A DNA stretch of 64,000 nucleotides from Pradoshia eiseniae (GTDB taxonomy: Bacteria; Bacillota; Bacilli; Bacillales; Pradoshiaceae): NCBI RefSeq assembly GCF_002946355.1, contig NZ_PKOZ01000002.1:186001-250000 (forward strand), given 5' to 3'. A program made the position numbers and the translations under genes. The stretch's first letter is position 1. Every line of letters starts with the position of its first letter. The notes beneath the pieces were generated by a model. That model saw only the letters and a program-made list of their open reading frames with translations, was not told the DNA's origin and did not search any database. This document shows positions 34,970 through 43,507 of the stretch, piece by piece.

Positions 34970-35392
34970 ATGTTTGATATCAATCAGATAAAAGAAATTA
35001 TTCCCCATCGCTACCCATTTTTATTAGTGGATCGAATGATTGAGGTAGAGGAAGGGAAACGAGCGGTCGGCATCAAGAATGTGAGCGCGAATGAACCCTT
35101 CTTCTCCGGCCATTTCCCTGAGTATCCGGTCATGCCGGGCGTATTAATTGTGGAGGCGTTGGCTCAGGTTGGAGCGGTTTCGGTCTTGATGAAGGAAGAG
35201 AATAAGGGGAAAACCCCGTTTTTCGCCGGAATTGATCATTGTCGGTTCAAAAAGCAGGTTACACCAGGCGATCAATTGAGGCTAGAAGTGGAGATGACAC
35301 GCGTGCGGGGCTCTATTGGCAAAGGCAAAGGCGTTGCCACGGTCAACGGGGAAGTCGTATGTGAAGCTGAGCTGATTTTTGCCCTTGGATGA
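34970..35392 (+). CDS. fabZ: (3R)-hydroxyacyl-[acyl-carrier-protein] dehydratase
   Basis: 140 residues, hot-dog fold. [10 protein letters not shown] near the N terminus and [20 protein letters not shown] with catalytic His48 and Glu62. Removes water from 3-hydroxyacyl-ACP in fatty-acid elongation. The TTG at 34955 is in frame, but GGAGGAT at 34957-34963 is spaced for ATG 34970. Confidence 0.95.
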   Translation: MFDINQIKEIIPHRYPFLLVDRMIEVEEGKRAVGIKNVSANEPFFSGHFPEYPVMPGVLIVEALAQVGAVSVLMKEENKGKTPFFAGIDHCRFKKQVTPGDQLRLEVEMTRVRGSIGKGKGVATVNGEVVCEAELIFALG

Positions 35393-35528
35393 GAAAAACA
35401 TAGGCCTATATGTCGATTTTTGGATAAATAGGTTTAAGATGGAGTAAAAACGGGCTAATAAGGTATATATGAATCGCTACCAGCCATTCATAATACCATG
35501 GTGGATAACCATATCACTTCTCCCTTTT

Positions 35529-35563
35529 AGCAGGCCTATCATTTGGGCTTGCTGCTTTTTTTT
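35529..35563 (+). terminator. Terminator downstream of fabZ
   Basis: AGCAGGCC pairs with GGGCTTGCT (wobble), then a long T-run. It lies 137 bases after the fabZ stop, so fabZ has a long 3' untranslated segment or another short transcript ends here. Confidence 0.65.
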
Positions 35564-35646
35564 GCCTTATCATAATCAAGCTAAATCAGGGAACTATAAG
35601 AAAGACCTTTGGTCAAGACTTGAGAATGGAAAGGAGCAAGATCCGA

Positions 35647-35976
35647 ATGCAGAAAATCCTAAAAGCATTGCTAGGCGTGGCCATGGCTTCCGTATTAATG
35701 GTGGGCTGTAACAACAACGATGATAATGATACAAACCCTCCTCCGGAAATGAATACGGATACAAATGACATGACCAACGATAATAATGGTGTGGATATGA
35801 ACGGTGAGAATGATAACGGCACCAATGGCGTTGATAATGACGATAATAATGGCGTCGACACACTCGATGGCGAACTCACTGATGACGCACAAAATCTTAA
35901 AGATGACGTCAAGAATGACACGAACGACATCATCGACGATACAACTGATCGAAACGATAAGAACGACAACCGATAA
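35647..35976 (+). CDS. Asp/Asn-rich putative lipoprotein, unrecognised
   Basis: 109 residues. A type II signal peptide with lipobox LMVGC (Cys at about residue 21) is followed by a low-complexity tail made almost wholly of Asp, Asn, Thr and Gly, with a Lys/Asp end. Expected to be acidic, disordered and anchored on the outer face of the membrane. AAAGGAG at 35630-35636 fits ATG 35647. No family recognised. Confidence 0.7.
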   Translation: MQKILKALLGVAMASVLMVGCNNNDDNDTNPPPEMNTDTNDMTNDNNGVDMNGENDNGTNGVDNDDNNGVDTLDGELTDDAQNLKDDVKNDTNDIIDDTTDRNDKNDNR

Positions 35977-35981
35977 AAAAC

Positions 35982-36014
35982 AAAGCTGGCGAGACTTGTG
36001 CTTGCCAGCTTTTC
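35982..36014. terminator. Bidirectional terminator between the lipoprotein gene and ywpF
   Basis: AAAGCTGGC / GCCAGCTTT stem with A and T tracts on both sides, serving two convergent genes. Confidence 0.8.
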
Positions 36015-36022
36015 TATATTAT

Positions 36023-36445
36023 TTATCGGCTTCCTGAGCGGAGGCTATCGCGAAAGGCGCTCTTTAGCTCTGCACCGGTAAATCCCTCATCAACTAAATC
36101 ATCGAGCAGGAGCTCTGCCATTTCCCGTCTGCGGTTGCGCAGCTTGCCAATAAACAGGACACTCACATAATCCTCCATTACCCGCGCATTCTCGAAGAAA
36201 GCCTCAAAGAAAGCAGGTGTATTATCCTTCTTCGTGATAATGCAGCTTACAATAAAGGAAGAATCCTCCTTGCCATTAAGCTGTTCTTTGACCAATTCAT
36301 ATTGCTCATCATTCATCAATGCCTCAATCAGCCACGTGCTCGCCTCATTTTCTTTATTAATGATAAGGCCATCAACAATTTCAATATTTTCCGGCTCTCC
36401 GTCCTCTGGAATTAGCTGCAGTGAAACAAGCTTAAATGTCTTCAT
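36023..36445 (-). CDS. ywpF: YwpF family protein
   Basis: 140 residues starting MKTFKLVSLQLIPEDG; resembles B. subtilis YwpF, of unknown function. CGGAGGGAAG upstream sets the start at 36445, well inside the longer open frame. Located next to ssbB, as in B. subtilis. Confidence 0.8.
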   Translation of the reverse strand: MKTFKLVSLQLIPEDGEPENIEIVDGLIINKENEASTWLIEALMNDEQYELVKEQLNGKEDSSFIVSCIITKKDNTPAFFEAFFENARVMEDYVSVLFIGKLRNRRREMAELLLDDLVDEGFTGAELKSAFRDSLRSGSR

Positions 36446-36702
36446 CGACTTCCCTCCGTTTCTCCATTTTTTTCTATTATAACACGAGCGGCTCAAAGAC
36501 ATGACATGGGAGTAATTTGTCGAACGGAATGTCAAAATGCGACCATCCACTACAAAGTACCCTCATATATGGGCCATTTGCCTGGTGAAACGGAGAGTTT
36601 GTCCATGAAGAAACACTCAAACTTCAAATTAGCCAAATGTACAAAGGGTCTGAATACCCATTATGATACTTGTACCTTCAAAAAAAAGAGAGGTGAAAAT
36701 GA

Positions 36703-37077
36703 ATGCTAAATCAAGTGACACTCGTGGGCAGGCTTACGAAAGACCCTGAATTGCGCTACACTCCGGATGGCAAGGCAGTCTCTAACATCACGCTGGCCGT
36801 TAAACGCAGCTTCCGAAATTCCAATGGTGAATATGTCGTTGATTTTGTCAACTGTACCCTTTGGAACCGGATTGCTGAGAATACGACGATTTACTGCCAG
36901 AAAGGATCGATTGTCGGAATCACTGGTAAAATCCAAACACGCACGTATGAAAACCCAGAAGGCAAGCGTAATTTCATCACAGAGGTCATCGTCGAAAACG
37001 TGAGCTTTATGGACCGTAAGACTGCTGAGAAGAAACCGGCAAAAGAGGAACAGGAAACGAGTGAGCACGCCCTATGA
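36703..37077 (+). CDS. ssbB: Single-stranded DNA-binding protein SsbB
   Basis: 124 residues, OB fold: MLNQVTLVGRLTKDPELRYTPDG, then VNCTLWNRIAENT. It lacks the long Gly/Gln tail and DDDLPF tip of SsbA, as in the competence SsbB (YwpH). I saw no clear ComK box upstream. Its stop overlaps the start of a small downstream ORF. Confidence 0.92.
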   Translation: MLNQVTLVGRLTKDPELRYTPDGKAVSNITLAVKRSFRNSNGEYVVDFVNCTLWNRIAENTTIYCQKGSIVGITGKIQTRTYENPEGKRNFITEVIVENVSFMDRKTAEKKPAKEEQETSEHAL

Positions 37078-37238
37078 CTGAACGCGAAATGCTTGCCGAC
37101 CTCATCCGTATCCTCGGAAGTGTAAACAGCCGTGTTTGCACGACGGAAAATGACCTCAAACGGGTAGAGAATATCCTCCAAATGCTCATCAACGAAATCG
37201 CCGATTTGAAGGAACGAAATTATCAATACCACGAATAA
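37074..37238 (+). CDS. Small coiled-coil-like protein (54 aa) coupled to ssbB
   Basis: ATGA overlap with the ssbB stop gives a 54-residue product starting MTEREMLADLIRILG, with heptad-like leucines, isoleucines and charged residues (ENDLKRVENILQMLINEIAD). Probably a short coiled coil made by translational coupling. No family recognised. Terminator follows at 37305. Confidence 0.6.
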   Translation: MTEREMLADLIRILGSVNSRVCTTENDLKRVENILQMLINEIADLKERNYQYHE

Positions 37239-37304
37239 CCTGATTGGCTTACCCCTCAACACAACAGCCTCATTACTTTAGAAAATGAAATAAACTCCTC
37301 TTGT

Positions 37305-37330
37305 AGCCGCCAATTCATGCGCGGCTTTTT
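37305..37330 (+). terminator. Terminator of the ssbB unit
   Basis: AGCCGC / GCGGCT stem with a 10-base loop and T5. Confidence 0.7.
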
Positions 37331-37465
37331 CTAATGGGGAAAAAATAAAGCGGATATACCTCGGTATAACCCAAACATCGTCATTAGCATTGTTAAGCAT
37401 ACTTCCTTAAAACAAAATCCAATAGAAAAAGCACCTTCTCCCACGAGAAAGCGCCGTCCTAACTA

Positions 37466-38074
37466 TCACCGTTCAATCGTAATATAAAATCTTCCCCAGC
37501 AGCTATTCCACCTAAAGTCTATCCCGAGAATGGCATTCAAGGTATGACGGTGCTTTTCCACCATACGGTAGGCGAATCTGTTGGCATCACGCTCGATCCA
37601 TTGGGAGCGGTAGCCGCTTGTGTCGGTGGTGATATAGGGTGTATTGTATTGCCTTTTCATATGGACACGCTGGTAGGCGTGACGGATTTCATGGAAGAGG
37701 TCTTGGATCAAAAACAGCTGCATGAGTCCTTTGCGATAGGCTGGATTTTTGACGATATGGTTGAAGGGAAAGAGGGCGATGTTGCCAAGCTTATGATAGC
37801 CGCCTAGAGTTCCATTCAAGGCATCTTTGTAGCACCAGTCATCTATATAGCGTTGTCCGTGATTTTCGTGGTCAGATTTTACTTGGTCGGGTGTATCATA
37901 AATTGAGATGGTCATTCCGAGGTATTGATAGTCATCGTGCAGAAGGCGCAGAATTTGTTTGAGCTGGAAGTCAGAAATCATATTCGTATGATTTCGAACC
38001 ATGGTTTTTGCTAGTTTCCTTTGTACTTGTATGAGCGACCCCTCTGGTCTAGCCATTCCTTCGTTTACTATCAT
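37466..38074 (-). CDS. Putative zinc metallopeptidase-like protein with ImmA/IrrE-type motifs
   Basis: 202 residues. HEIRH at 128-132 is a HExxH zinc site and ERDANRFAYRM at 161-171 looks like the third-ligand segment ExxANxFA of ImmA/IrrE-type zincins. No signal peptide or membrane helix, so it is probably cytoplasmic. No XRE regulator partner lies beside it. GACAGGAGC upstream supports the start at 38074. The precise family is not known to me; metal-dependent proteolysis is inferred. Confidence 0.7.
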   Translation of the reverse strand: MIVNEGMARPEGSLIQVQRKLAKTMVRNHTNMISDFQLKQILRLLHDDYQYLGMTISIYDTPDQVKSDHENHGQRYIDDWCYKDALNGTLGGYHKLGNIALFPFNHIVKNPAYRKGLMQLFLIQDLFHEIRHAYQRVHMKRQYNTPYITTDTSGYRSQWIERDANRFAYRMVEKHRHTLNAILGIDFRWNSCWGRFYITIER

Positions 38075-38330
38075 GTAATAAAACAGCTCCTGTCAAAGAT
38101 TCGTCTGGTTGTATGGCATCGTTTTTTCTATTTATATGCCAGTCCGGGGGCCATTATTCATTAGTACCTCCTGAGTATTTTAGACAAAAATTTACAATTA
38201 TAGTGGCGAAAAGTGAATTTATTTAGGGTGTTATACGGATATTTGGTGTTTTTTGTAAAAGGTAGGTTTCTGATTGGTGATGAGAGGGTATTGTATTTAA
38301 TTCGAGATACGGAAAGGAGTGCGAATAAAC

Positions 38331-38654
38331 ATGGACCTATCTATCACAATCAGACCTGCTGCTTTACAGCAATTGAAAGGGCTATCGTTGGATGCGGAAG
38401 AAGGGATTCGCATTGGATCAAGCTATGTAGGCAGCTGTTCTCTTTTTGCTGATTATCAATTATCGATTGACCAAAAGCAGGAGGGGGATGATGCTTATGA
38501 GGTTGAAGGGATTCCCTTCTATGTATCAGATAAGAGCAAAGCCTATTTGCATAACGAATTATTCATCGATTTCAGCCCGTCCTTAGGATATAAACTCTCA
38601 AGTCCAGAGGAAGTATATAAATATGACCTTTCGCTTAAGCGTGCAGCAGAATAA
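38331..38654 (+). CDS. HesB/IscA-fold protein without the cluster cysteines
   Basis: 107 residues resembling the Fe-S cluster biosynthesis (HesB/IscA) fold: ITIRPAALQQLKGLSLDAEEGIRIG, then FYVSDKSKAYLHNELFIDF. The three conserved cysteines of A-type carriers are missing; only one Cys (GSCSLF) is seen. It is therefore probably not a cluster carrier. AAAGGAGTG at 38313-38320 fixes ATG 38331. Confidence 0.7.
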   Translation: MDLSITIRPAALQQLKGLSLDAEEGIRIGSSYVGSCSLFADYQLSIDQKQEGDDAYEVEGIPFYVSDKSKAYLHNELFIDFSPSLGYKLSSPEEVYKYDLSLKRAAE

Positions 38655-38673
38655 AACATAGCTAAGCACAAAG

Positions 38674-38707
38674 AAGTAGGCTGGACCATAAAAGGTTCAG
38701 CCTACTT
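38674..38707. terminator. Bidirectional terminator
   Basis: AAGTAGGCTGGACC pairs with GGTTCAGCCTACTT (one G-U) with a 6-base loop. It ends the IscA-like gene and overlaps the stop of the small minus-strand gene. Confidence 0.8.
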
Positions 38708-38890
38708 TAATGAAATCAATACGAAAAATAATAAACACATCAGCATCGCCCCAGATACTGTAAACCAAAACGTATTCTGAGGATGATCCTCCTCATATTT
38801 CAGCTTCTGAAGAATTGCCACAAAGTTTACGCAAAGCACAACAGCCCAAATGGGCACCGTAAAAACCAATAATGCCAACACAACATCCAT
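38702..38890 (-). CDS. Small two-helix membrane protein (62 aa), unrecognised
   Basis: MDVVLALLVFTVPIWAVVLC and a second hydrophobic run GAMLMCLLFFVLISL flank a charged loop (KLKYEEDHPQN). AAGGGGGATTAGGGAG upstream can serve the start. Lies just beyond the ywqA terminator. Family unknown. Confidence 0.6.
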   Translation of the reverse strand: MDVVLALLVFTVPIWAVVLCVNFVAILQKLKYEEDHPQNTFWFTVSGAMLMCLLFFVLISLK

Positions 38891-38906
38891 CTCCCTAATC
38901 CCCCTT

Positions 38907-38936
38907 AAAAAAGAGCCCGGTACAAAGTCCGGGCTC
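38907..38936 (-). terminator. Terminator of the ywqB-ywqA operon
   Basis: On the minus strand GAGCCCGG / CCGGGCTC (8-base loop) is followed by T6. Confidence 0.85.
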
Positions 38937-38947
38937 CAATATCCATT

Positions 38948-41770
38948 CTATAAATCCAGCACGAGCAATTCCTTCAGCTCATCACCAGACAATTCGGTAA
39001 TCCAGTTATCACTTTGGACAATCTCATCATTCAAGGTCTGCTTCTTCTCTAGCATCGCATCGATTTTCTCCTCGAGCGTGCCGGAGGCGACCATCTTGTG
39101 GACATGCACGAAGCGTGTCTGGCCGATTCGGTAGGCGCGGTCGGTCGCCTGGTTCTCAACGGCTGGGTTCCACCAGCGGTCATAATGGATGACATGGTTC
39201 GCTGCAGTGAGATTCAGCCCGGTACCTCCAGCCTTCAATGAAAGGAGGAGAATCGGGTACTTGCCCTCCTGGAAGGCGGTGACCATATCATCGCGCTGCT
39301 TCTTGCCGGCTGAGCCGTTCAGGAATGGCACCTTTTGGCCGTAGCGGCGCTCGGCGATATGCTTGATCATATTGCCCATCTCGATGTATTGCGTAAAGAC
39401 GAGAGCACTCTCGTTCTGCTCATACACGGCATCGAGGAGCTCAATCAGCTTCTCCATTTTGCCCGAGCGGTGGAGTATATGAGTCGGCGTCTCTTCCTTC
39501 AAGTAGAGGGCCGGATGGTCGCAGATCTGCTTCAGTTTGGTAAGCATCTGTAGAATCAGCCCCTTACGCTCAAATCCGCTCAATTGCTCAATTTTCTCAA
39601 GCGTATCCTTCACCAGCTGCTCATATAGGGCGGCCTGCTCGGTAGTGAGGCTGATGAATTCCTTCTGCTCAAGCTTATCCGGCAGGTTGAGGGCCACTTC
39701 CTCATCCTTCTTCGTACGGCGAAGCAGGAAGGGCTGAATCAGCTTCTGCAAGGAGGCAATTTTCTTCTTGTCGCCGTCCTTTTCAATCGGAGCTGCAAAA
39801 TGTTTATCAAAATGAGCCTGAGAGCCGAGATACCCTTTATTGATGAAATCGAAGATCGACCAAAGCTCACTCAGGCGGTTTTCCATGGGCGTGCCGGTGA
39901 GGGCGATATGCTGACGGCCCTGCAGCTTGCGCGCGGAGCGGGATTGCTTCGTATGCGAGTTCTTGATATTCTGTGCCTCATCAAGCACGACTGCATCCCA
40001 TGTGATGGAGAGGAATTCCTCCTCGTCCTGATGGAGAAGGCCGTAGCTGGTGAGTACGACATCCGTGCCGGCGAAGGCTGTGGTGAATGCCTCGCCCTTC
40101 TTCCGACCTGAGCCGTAATGAAGGTGAACCTTGAAGTCAGGGGCGAAGCGCTCAAGCTCCTTTTGCCAGTTGCCGAGCACCGAGGTCGGGCAGACAATCA
40201 GGGCAGGAGAGGAGGCAGGGCCGTTCTTTTCCCTGACAGCGAGCATGTAGCTGATCAGCTGAATCGTCTTTCCGAGTCCCATGTCATCGGCCAGGCATGC
40301 GCCGAAGCCGTATTCACGCAGGAATAATAGCCAGCTCATCCCTTGCTGTTGGTATGGTCTTAACGAACCATGGAATGTATCCGGCACATCGATCAGCGGG
40401 ATATCCGCTAGGGAACGAATCTTCGTCATGAACCGCTTCAAATCATTGTTCAATTCAAACTGGATGCGGGCATATTGATCCTCATCCACCGCTTCCTCGT
40501 CATCCTCCTGGGTCAGTTCCTGATTAAGGAGGTCCATAATGCGAAGGCCACGCTCATCGGCCTCGCGCTTCAGCTCCTGCATTCGTCTCATGAACGCAGG
40601 GTCCAGGCGTACCCAGCGCCCTTGAATGTACATGAGTCGGCGCTTTTCTTCGACGAGCTTATTGAATTCTTCCTCTGATACATTCGCACCATTAACGGAG
40701 AAACGCCAATTATAATCAAGCAGGGCATTGATGCCGACGAAGGATTTGCGGCGTCCGCTTGAGTTCTTTACCTTCGCCCGCATGGTCACCTTCGCGTCCT
40801 TGATCGCCTGCCACCAGGATGGCAGCAGAATCTCCGCACCAAGCATATGGAGCACCTCGGAGGCATCGGTCAGGAAGTCCCAAGCCTGGTCCTCCGTAAT
40901 GATATCCTCCATCCACGGGAATAATTCCTTCCAGCGGTTGAGCTCCTCTTCAGCCGTATCCAGCTGCTTCTTCCAGGAGAATGGAATCTTCTCGCGCTCA
41001 GACCAGAGGAAGAATTGATCGGTTTTCTTCTTGCTGCGCAGGAAGGGCTCAAGCTTCCATTGGTCGACCTCATCACCAGCGGCGAAATCCGGCTCGCTTA
41101 AACGGAGGCCGAGGGTGAAAAGCAGGCCGTTATCATTCATGCCAGTCCACTCATTCCATCGATTCTCATCGAAGAAGCGGCTGAGTGACTTAATGGACAA
41201 GCCCTTCTCGGCAAATATATTCACGAGGTCGCGCACACGGTGCTCACCAGGGCGGTCCTTGATGGCTTCATTGAGCCATTCGCTCGCATACTCACGCACC
41301 GTCATCTGGACGGTTTCCCCGCTGGCGATATGCTTCACCATCTCCTGTTCCCAGAACGTATCATGGAAATCATCGATAATCTCCTGCGGGAGCGGGAAGG
41401 TGAGGGCACCCTCCTTCATCTCTTTGAAGTTTGGCATGACCGTGCCGTTCTCAACGGCTTCAAATAAGCCTTGGGCAAGAGAGAGGCTGATGGAGGCCCA
41501 ATTGGACCAGGACCATTGAATGAAGCTGTTGAACGGCTCCTTTGAAAGGACCTTCATCCAATCATAGGCGGAGAGGATGATGCCGCTCTTGCCGTCAAGC
41601 CGGGTAATCTCAAGCTTAGTTCCGTAGTAGCTATCCTCATCCCAGAGAAAGAAGCTCGGTGCCCAGAACTCCGCCTGAACCTCCTCACCCTCATCTGTTC
41701 CATAAACAAAAATGCGTCCGTCTTCGAGTAATTCAATTTGGATGTAAAGTGTATCAATCAGCTGCATCAA
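38948..41770 (-). CDS. ywqA: SNF2-family DEAD-like helicase/ATPase
   Basis: 940 residues. The N-terminal half is a bacterial SNF2-associated region; the C-terminal half is the double RecA motor: LADDMGLGKT (motif I), VVLDEAQNIKN (II), LTGTPMENR (III), LSLKAGGTGLNLT (V) and QATDRAYRIGQ (VI). Probably a DNA translocase; the role in Bacillus is not established. ATG 41770 or 41767 lies inside the end of ywqB (17-base overlap), indicating coupling. Confidence 0.93.
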   Translation of the reverse strand: MMQLIDTLYIQIELLEDGRIFVYGTDEGEEVQAEFWAPSFFLWDEDSYYGTKLEITRLDGKSGIILSAYDWMKVLSKEPFNSFIQWSWSNWASISLSLAQGLFEAVENGTVMPNFKEMKEGALTFPLPQEIIDDFHDTFWEQEMVKHIASGETVQMTVREYASEWLNEAIKDRPGEHRVRDLVNIFAEKGLSIKSLSRFFDENRWNEWTGMNDNGLLFTLGLRLSEPDFAAGDEVDQWKLEPFLRSKKKTDQFFLWSEREKIPFSWKKQLDTAEEELNRWKELFPWMEDIITEDQAWDFLTDASEVLHMLGAEILLPSWWQAIKDAKVTMRAKVKNSSGRRKSFVGINALLDYNWRFSVNGANVSEEEFNKLVEEKRRLMYIQGRWVRLDPAFMRRMQELKREADERGLRIMDLLNQELTQEDDEEAVDEDQYARIQFELNNDLKRFMTKIRSLADIPLIDVPDTFHGSLRPYQQQGMSWLLFLREYGFGACLADDMGLGKTIQLISYMLAVREKNGPASSPALIVCPTSVLGNWQKELERFAPDFKVHLHYGSGRKKGEAFTTAFAGTDVVLTSYGLLHQDEEEFLSITWDAVVLDEAQNIKNSHTKQSRSARKLQGRQHIALTGTPMENRLSELWSIFDFINKGYLGSQAHFDKHFAAPIEKDGDKKKIASLQKLIQPFLLRRTKKDEEVALNLPDKLEQKEFISLTTEQAALYEQLVKDTLEKIEQLSGFERKGLILQMLTKLKQICDHPALYLKEETPTHILHRSGKMEKLIELLDAVYEQNESALVFTQYIEMGNMIKHIAERRYGQKVPFLNGSAGKKQRDDMVTAFQEGKYPILLLSLKAGGTGLNLTAANHVIHYDRWWNPAVENQATDRAYRIGQTRFVHVHKMVASGTLEEKIDAMLEKKQTLNDEIVQSDNWITELSGDELKELLVLDL

Positions 41771-43379
41771 TTAACTTTCCCTTCCTCAATTCTTCCTGGA
41801 ATGCACGCAATCGTTTATAGGTATCACTCAAATAAGCAATATAGGATTCCCACGCAGGTACTTGTTTTAACTTTTTGTATATCGTCCGGAGCTTTTTCAA
41901 ATAGCGGACCGCATCCCGATAGGCAGCGCGATTCTTGCCGCCAATCAGCTGGATGACCTGCTGATGGTAAAGCGGGAGCAGCACCTCAGGCTTCTCTTTT
42001 TGAATTTCCTTCGCCTGCTGCGGCCACTCGGCCAGTACATTCACACGCTCAGCCACCTGCAGCTCAACCCATTTCTTGTACTCCTTCTTCTCATATAAAT
42101 AATGGGAGTACGGAATAAGGGAATAGGGAATCGTCTCCCGAAGCATGCGCTCAAGCAGGTCAAAGCGCTTTGTTGCCGAGCTGAACGGGCGGATGATTTG
42201 CAGGGCATTATACAAGTAATTCGTGCGCTTATACTCCTGTGAATGGTAGTGAAGCAAATATGCCTTTATGTTCTTTGTGTAAAATTCAACAAATGGAATC
42301 ATACGAGCATGCTGCTTCAGCATATTCATATCCTCGAGCATAAAGGTGAGGTAGAAGCAGGCTGCCGGTCCAAGAAGCTGGATAATCGCGAGCGCTGCCT
42401 CATCCTCCTGCTCAAGCATCAGCAAATGAACGATCATCATCTGTCCAAGCTCTGCATCTGCCTCGGGCAGGGAAGTAACAAGGCTTTCGAGCCGAGACCG
42501 CTCTGCCGCACGTTCCTCCTTGGAGGACAGGCTCGCTGACCAAATGAGTCCATAAAGCTGCCAGCGATAAAAGACGAAGGAATCCGTATAGAGGAGGCCT
42601 TGCGTCTCCTCTAAGAAAGCCCCAATGAACTCCTCTGAATCAAACGGGCGGATAGACGTTTCAAAGCGGCTCATCTCATCAATGATCGCTAAATAAAGCT
42701 CATGCACGGATTGTTGGAGCATCTCTTTCCGGAAATGATCGAGCGATTCGGAATCCTGGTCAAATAAAAAACGAATCCCATGGAAATAGGCCATGCTCCG
42801 GTAAAGTGGAACCCACTGCCGATTATCCGGCTCGCTTCGCTGGATGGCGCGCTGATAAGAGGAGGCAATGCGGTGAGTGCCCATCATGAAATAAGGGGGC
42901 AGGGTCAGCTCCTCGCGTGCGACATTTGCAAAAAAAGCTCTCCAGGAAGCATAGTTATGATCTGGTTTCACCTTTTGCTGCACGGGCTTTGATTCCGTAC
43001 CCTTGAAGACAGGACCGGACTCAAGCGATTTCTTCAGCTTATACATAGCATCATTCTTATGCTTCCAGTCATCGACCCAATCGGAAACACTCGCGCTCTT
43101 GCTATAGGCCGCAAAAAATACAGCCAGCTGGTGGCGGCATAGGTCAATCGCCGGGCATGAACAGGAGCTATTGCTTGGGAACGTCAAATCAAGCGTCACA
43201 TCGACCTTCATCACATCCTGTACGACCCCATGGATTAATTCTTCATCTATAGTAAGCTTCGTCACCATTCCTTGCCGGTAAAGGACGAGGCCTTTCGTTA
43301 CGACATTAACATCATTATTAGACTTTGGTGAAAGCACGCCGGCTATGCGTTCGCCATAGAAATTTAGTGCATCATGCAT
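41754..43379 (-). CDS. ywqB: SWIM zinc-finger protein YwqB
   Basis: 541 residues with a SWIM motif CSCPAIDLCRH near residue 64 (CxCxnCxH), expected to bind zinc and DNA or protein. The rest is a helical repeat-like region. Paired with and overlapping ywqA, as in B. subtilis, so the two probably act together. Confidence 0.85.
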   Translation of the reverse strand: MHDALNFYGERIAGVLSPKSNNDVNVVTKGLVLYRQGMVTKLTIDEELIHGVVQDVMKVDVTLDLTFPSNSSCSCPAIDLCRHQLAVFFAAYSKSASVSDWVDDWKHKNDAMYKLKKSLESGPVFKGTESKPVQQKVKPDHNYASWRAFFANVAREELTLPPYFMMGTHRIASSYQRAIQRSEPDNRQWVPLYRSMAYFHGIRFLFDQDSESLDHFRKEMLQQSVHELYLAIIDEMSRFETSIRPFDSEEFIGAFLEETQGLLYTDSFVFYRWQLYGLIWSASLSSKEERAAERSRLESLVTSLPEADAELGQMMIVHLLMLEQEDEAALAIIQLLGPAACFYLTFMLEDMNMLKQHARMIPFVEFYTKNIKAYLLHYHSQEYKRTNYLYNALQIIRPFSSATKRFDLLERMLRETIPYSLIPYSHYLYEKKEYKKWVELQVAERVNVLAEWPQQAKEIQKEKPEVLLPLYHQQVIQLIGGKNRAAYRDAVRYLKKLRTIYKKLKQVPAWESYIAYLSDTYKRLRAFQEELRKGKLIDAAD

Positions 43380-43507
43380 ACATCATTCTCCTTACCCGAC
43401 AGTGTAACCAAGTTTACTCTTAATTGTAACAAACATCTTGAAAAAAACGTATGAAAAGATAGCTTATGGCAAAACACTAGAGAATAAAACGATTAAGTGA
43501 GGATAGC

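Noticed and set aside
35594-35969. Minus-strand frames opposite the Asp/Asn-rich lipoprotein gene
   Set aside because: Low-complexity antisense of GAY/AAY codons; no start signals.
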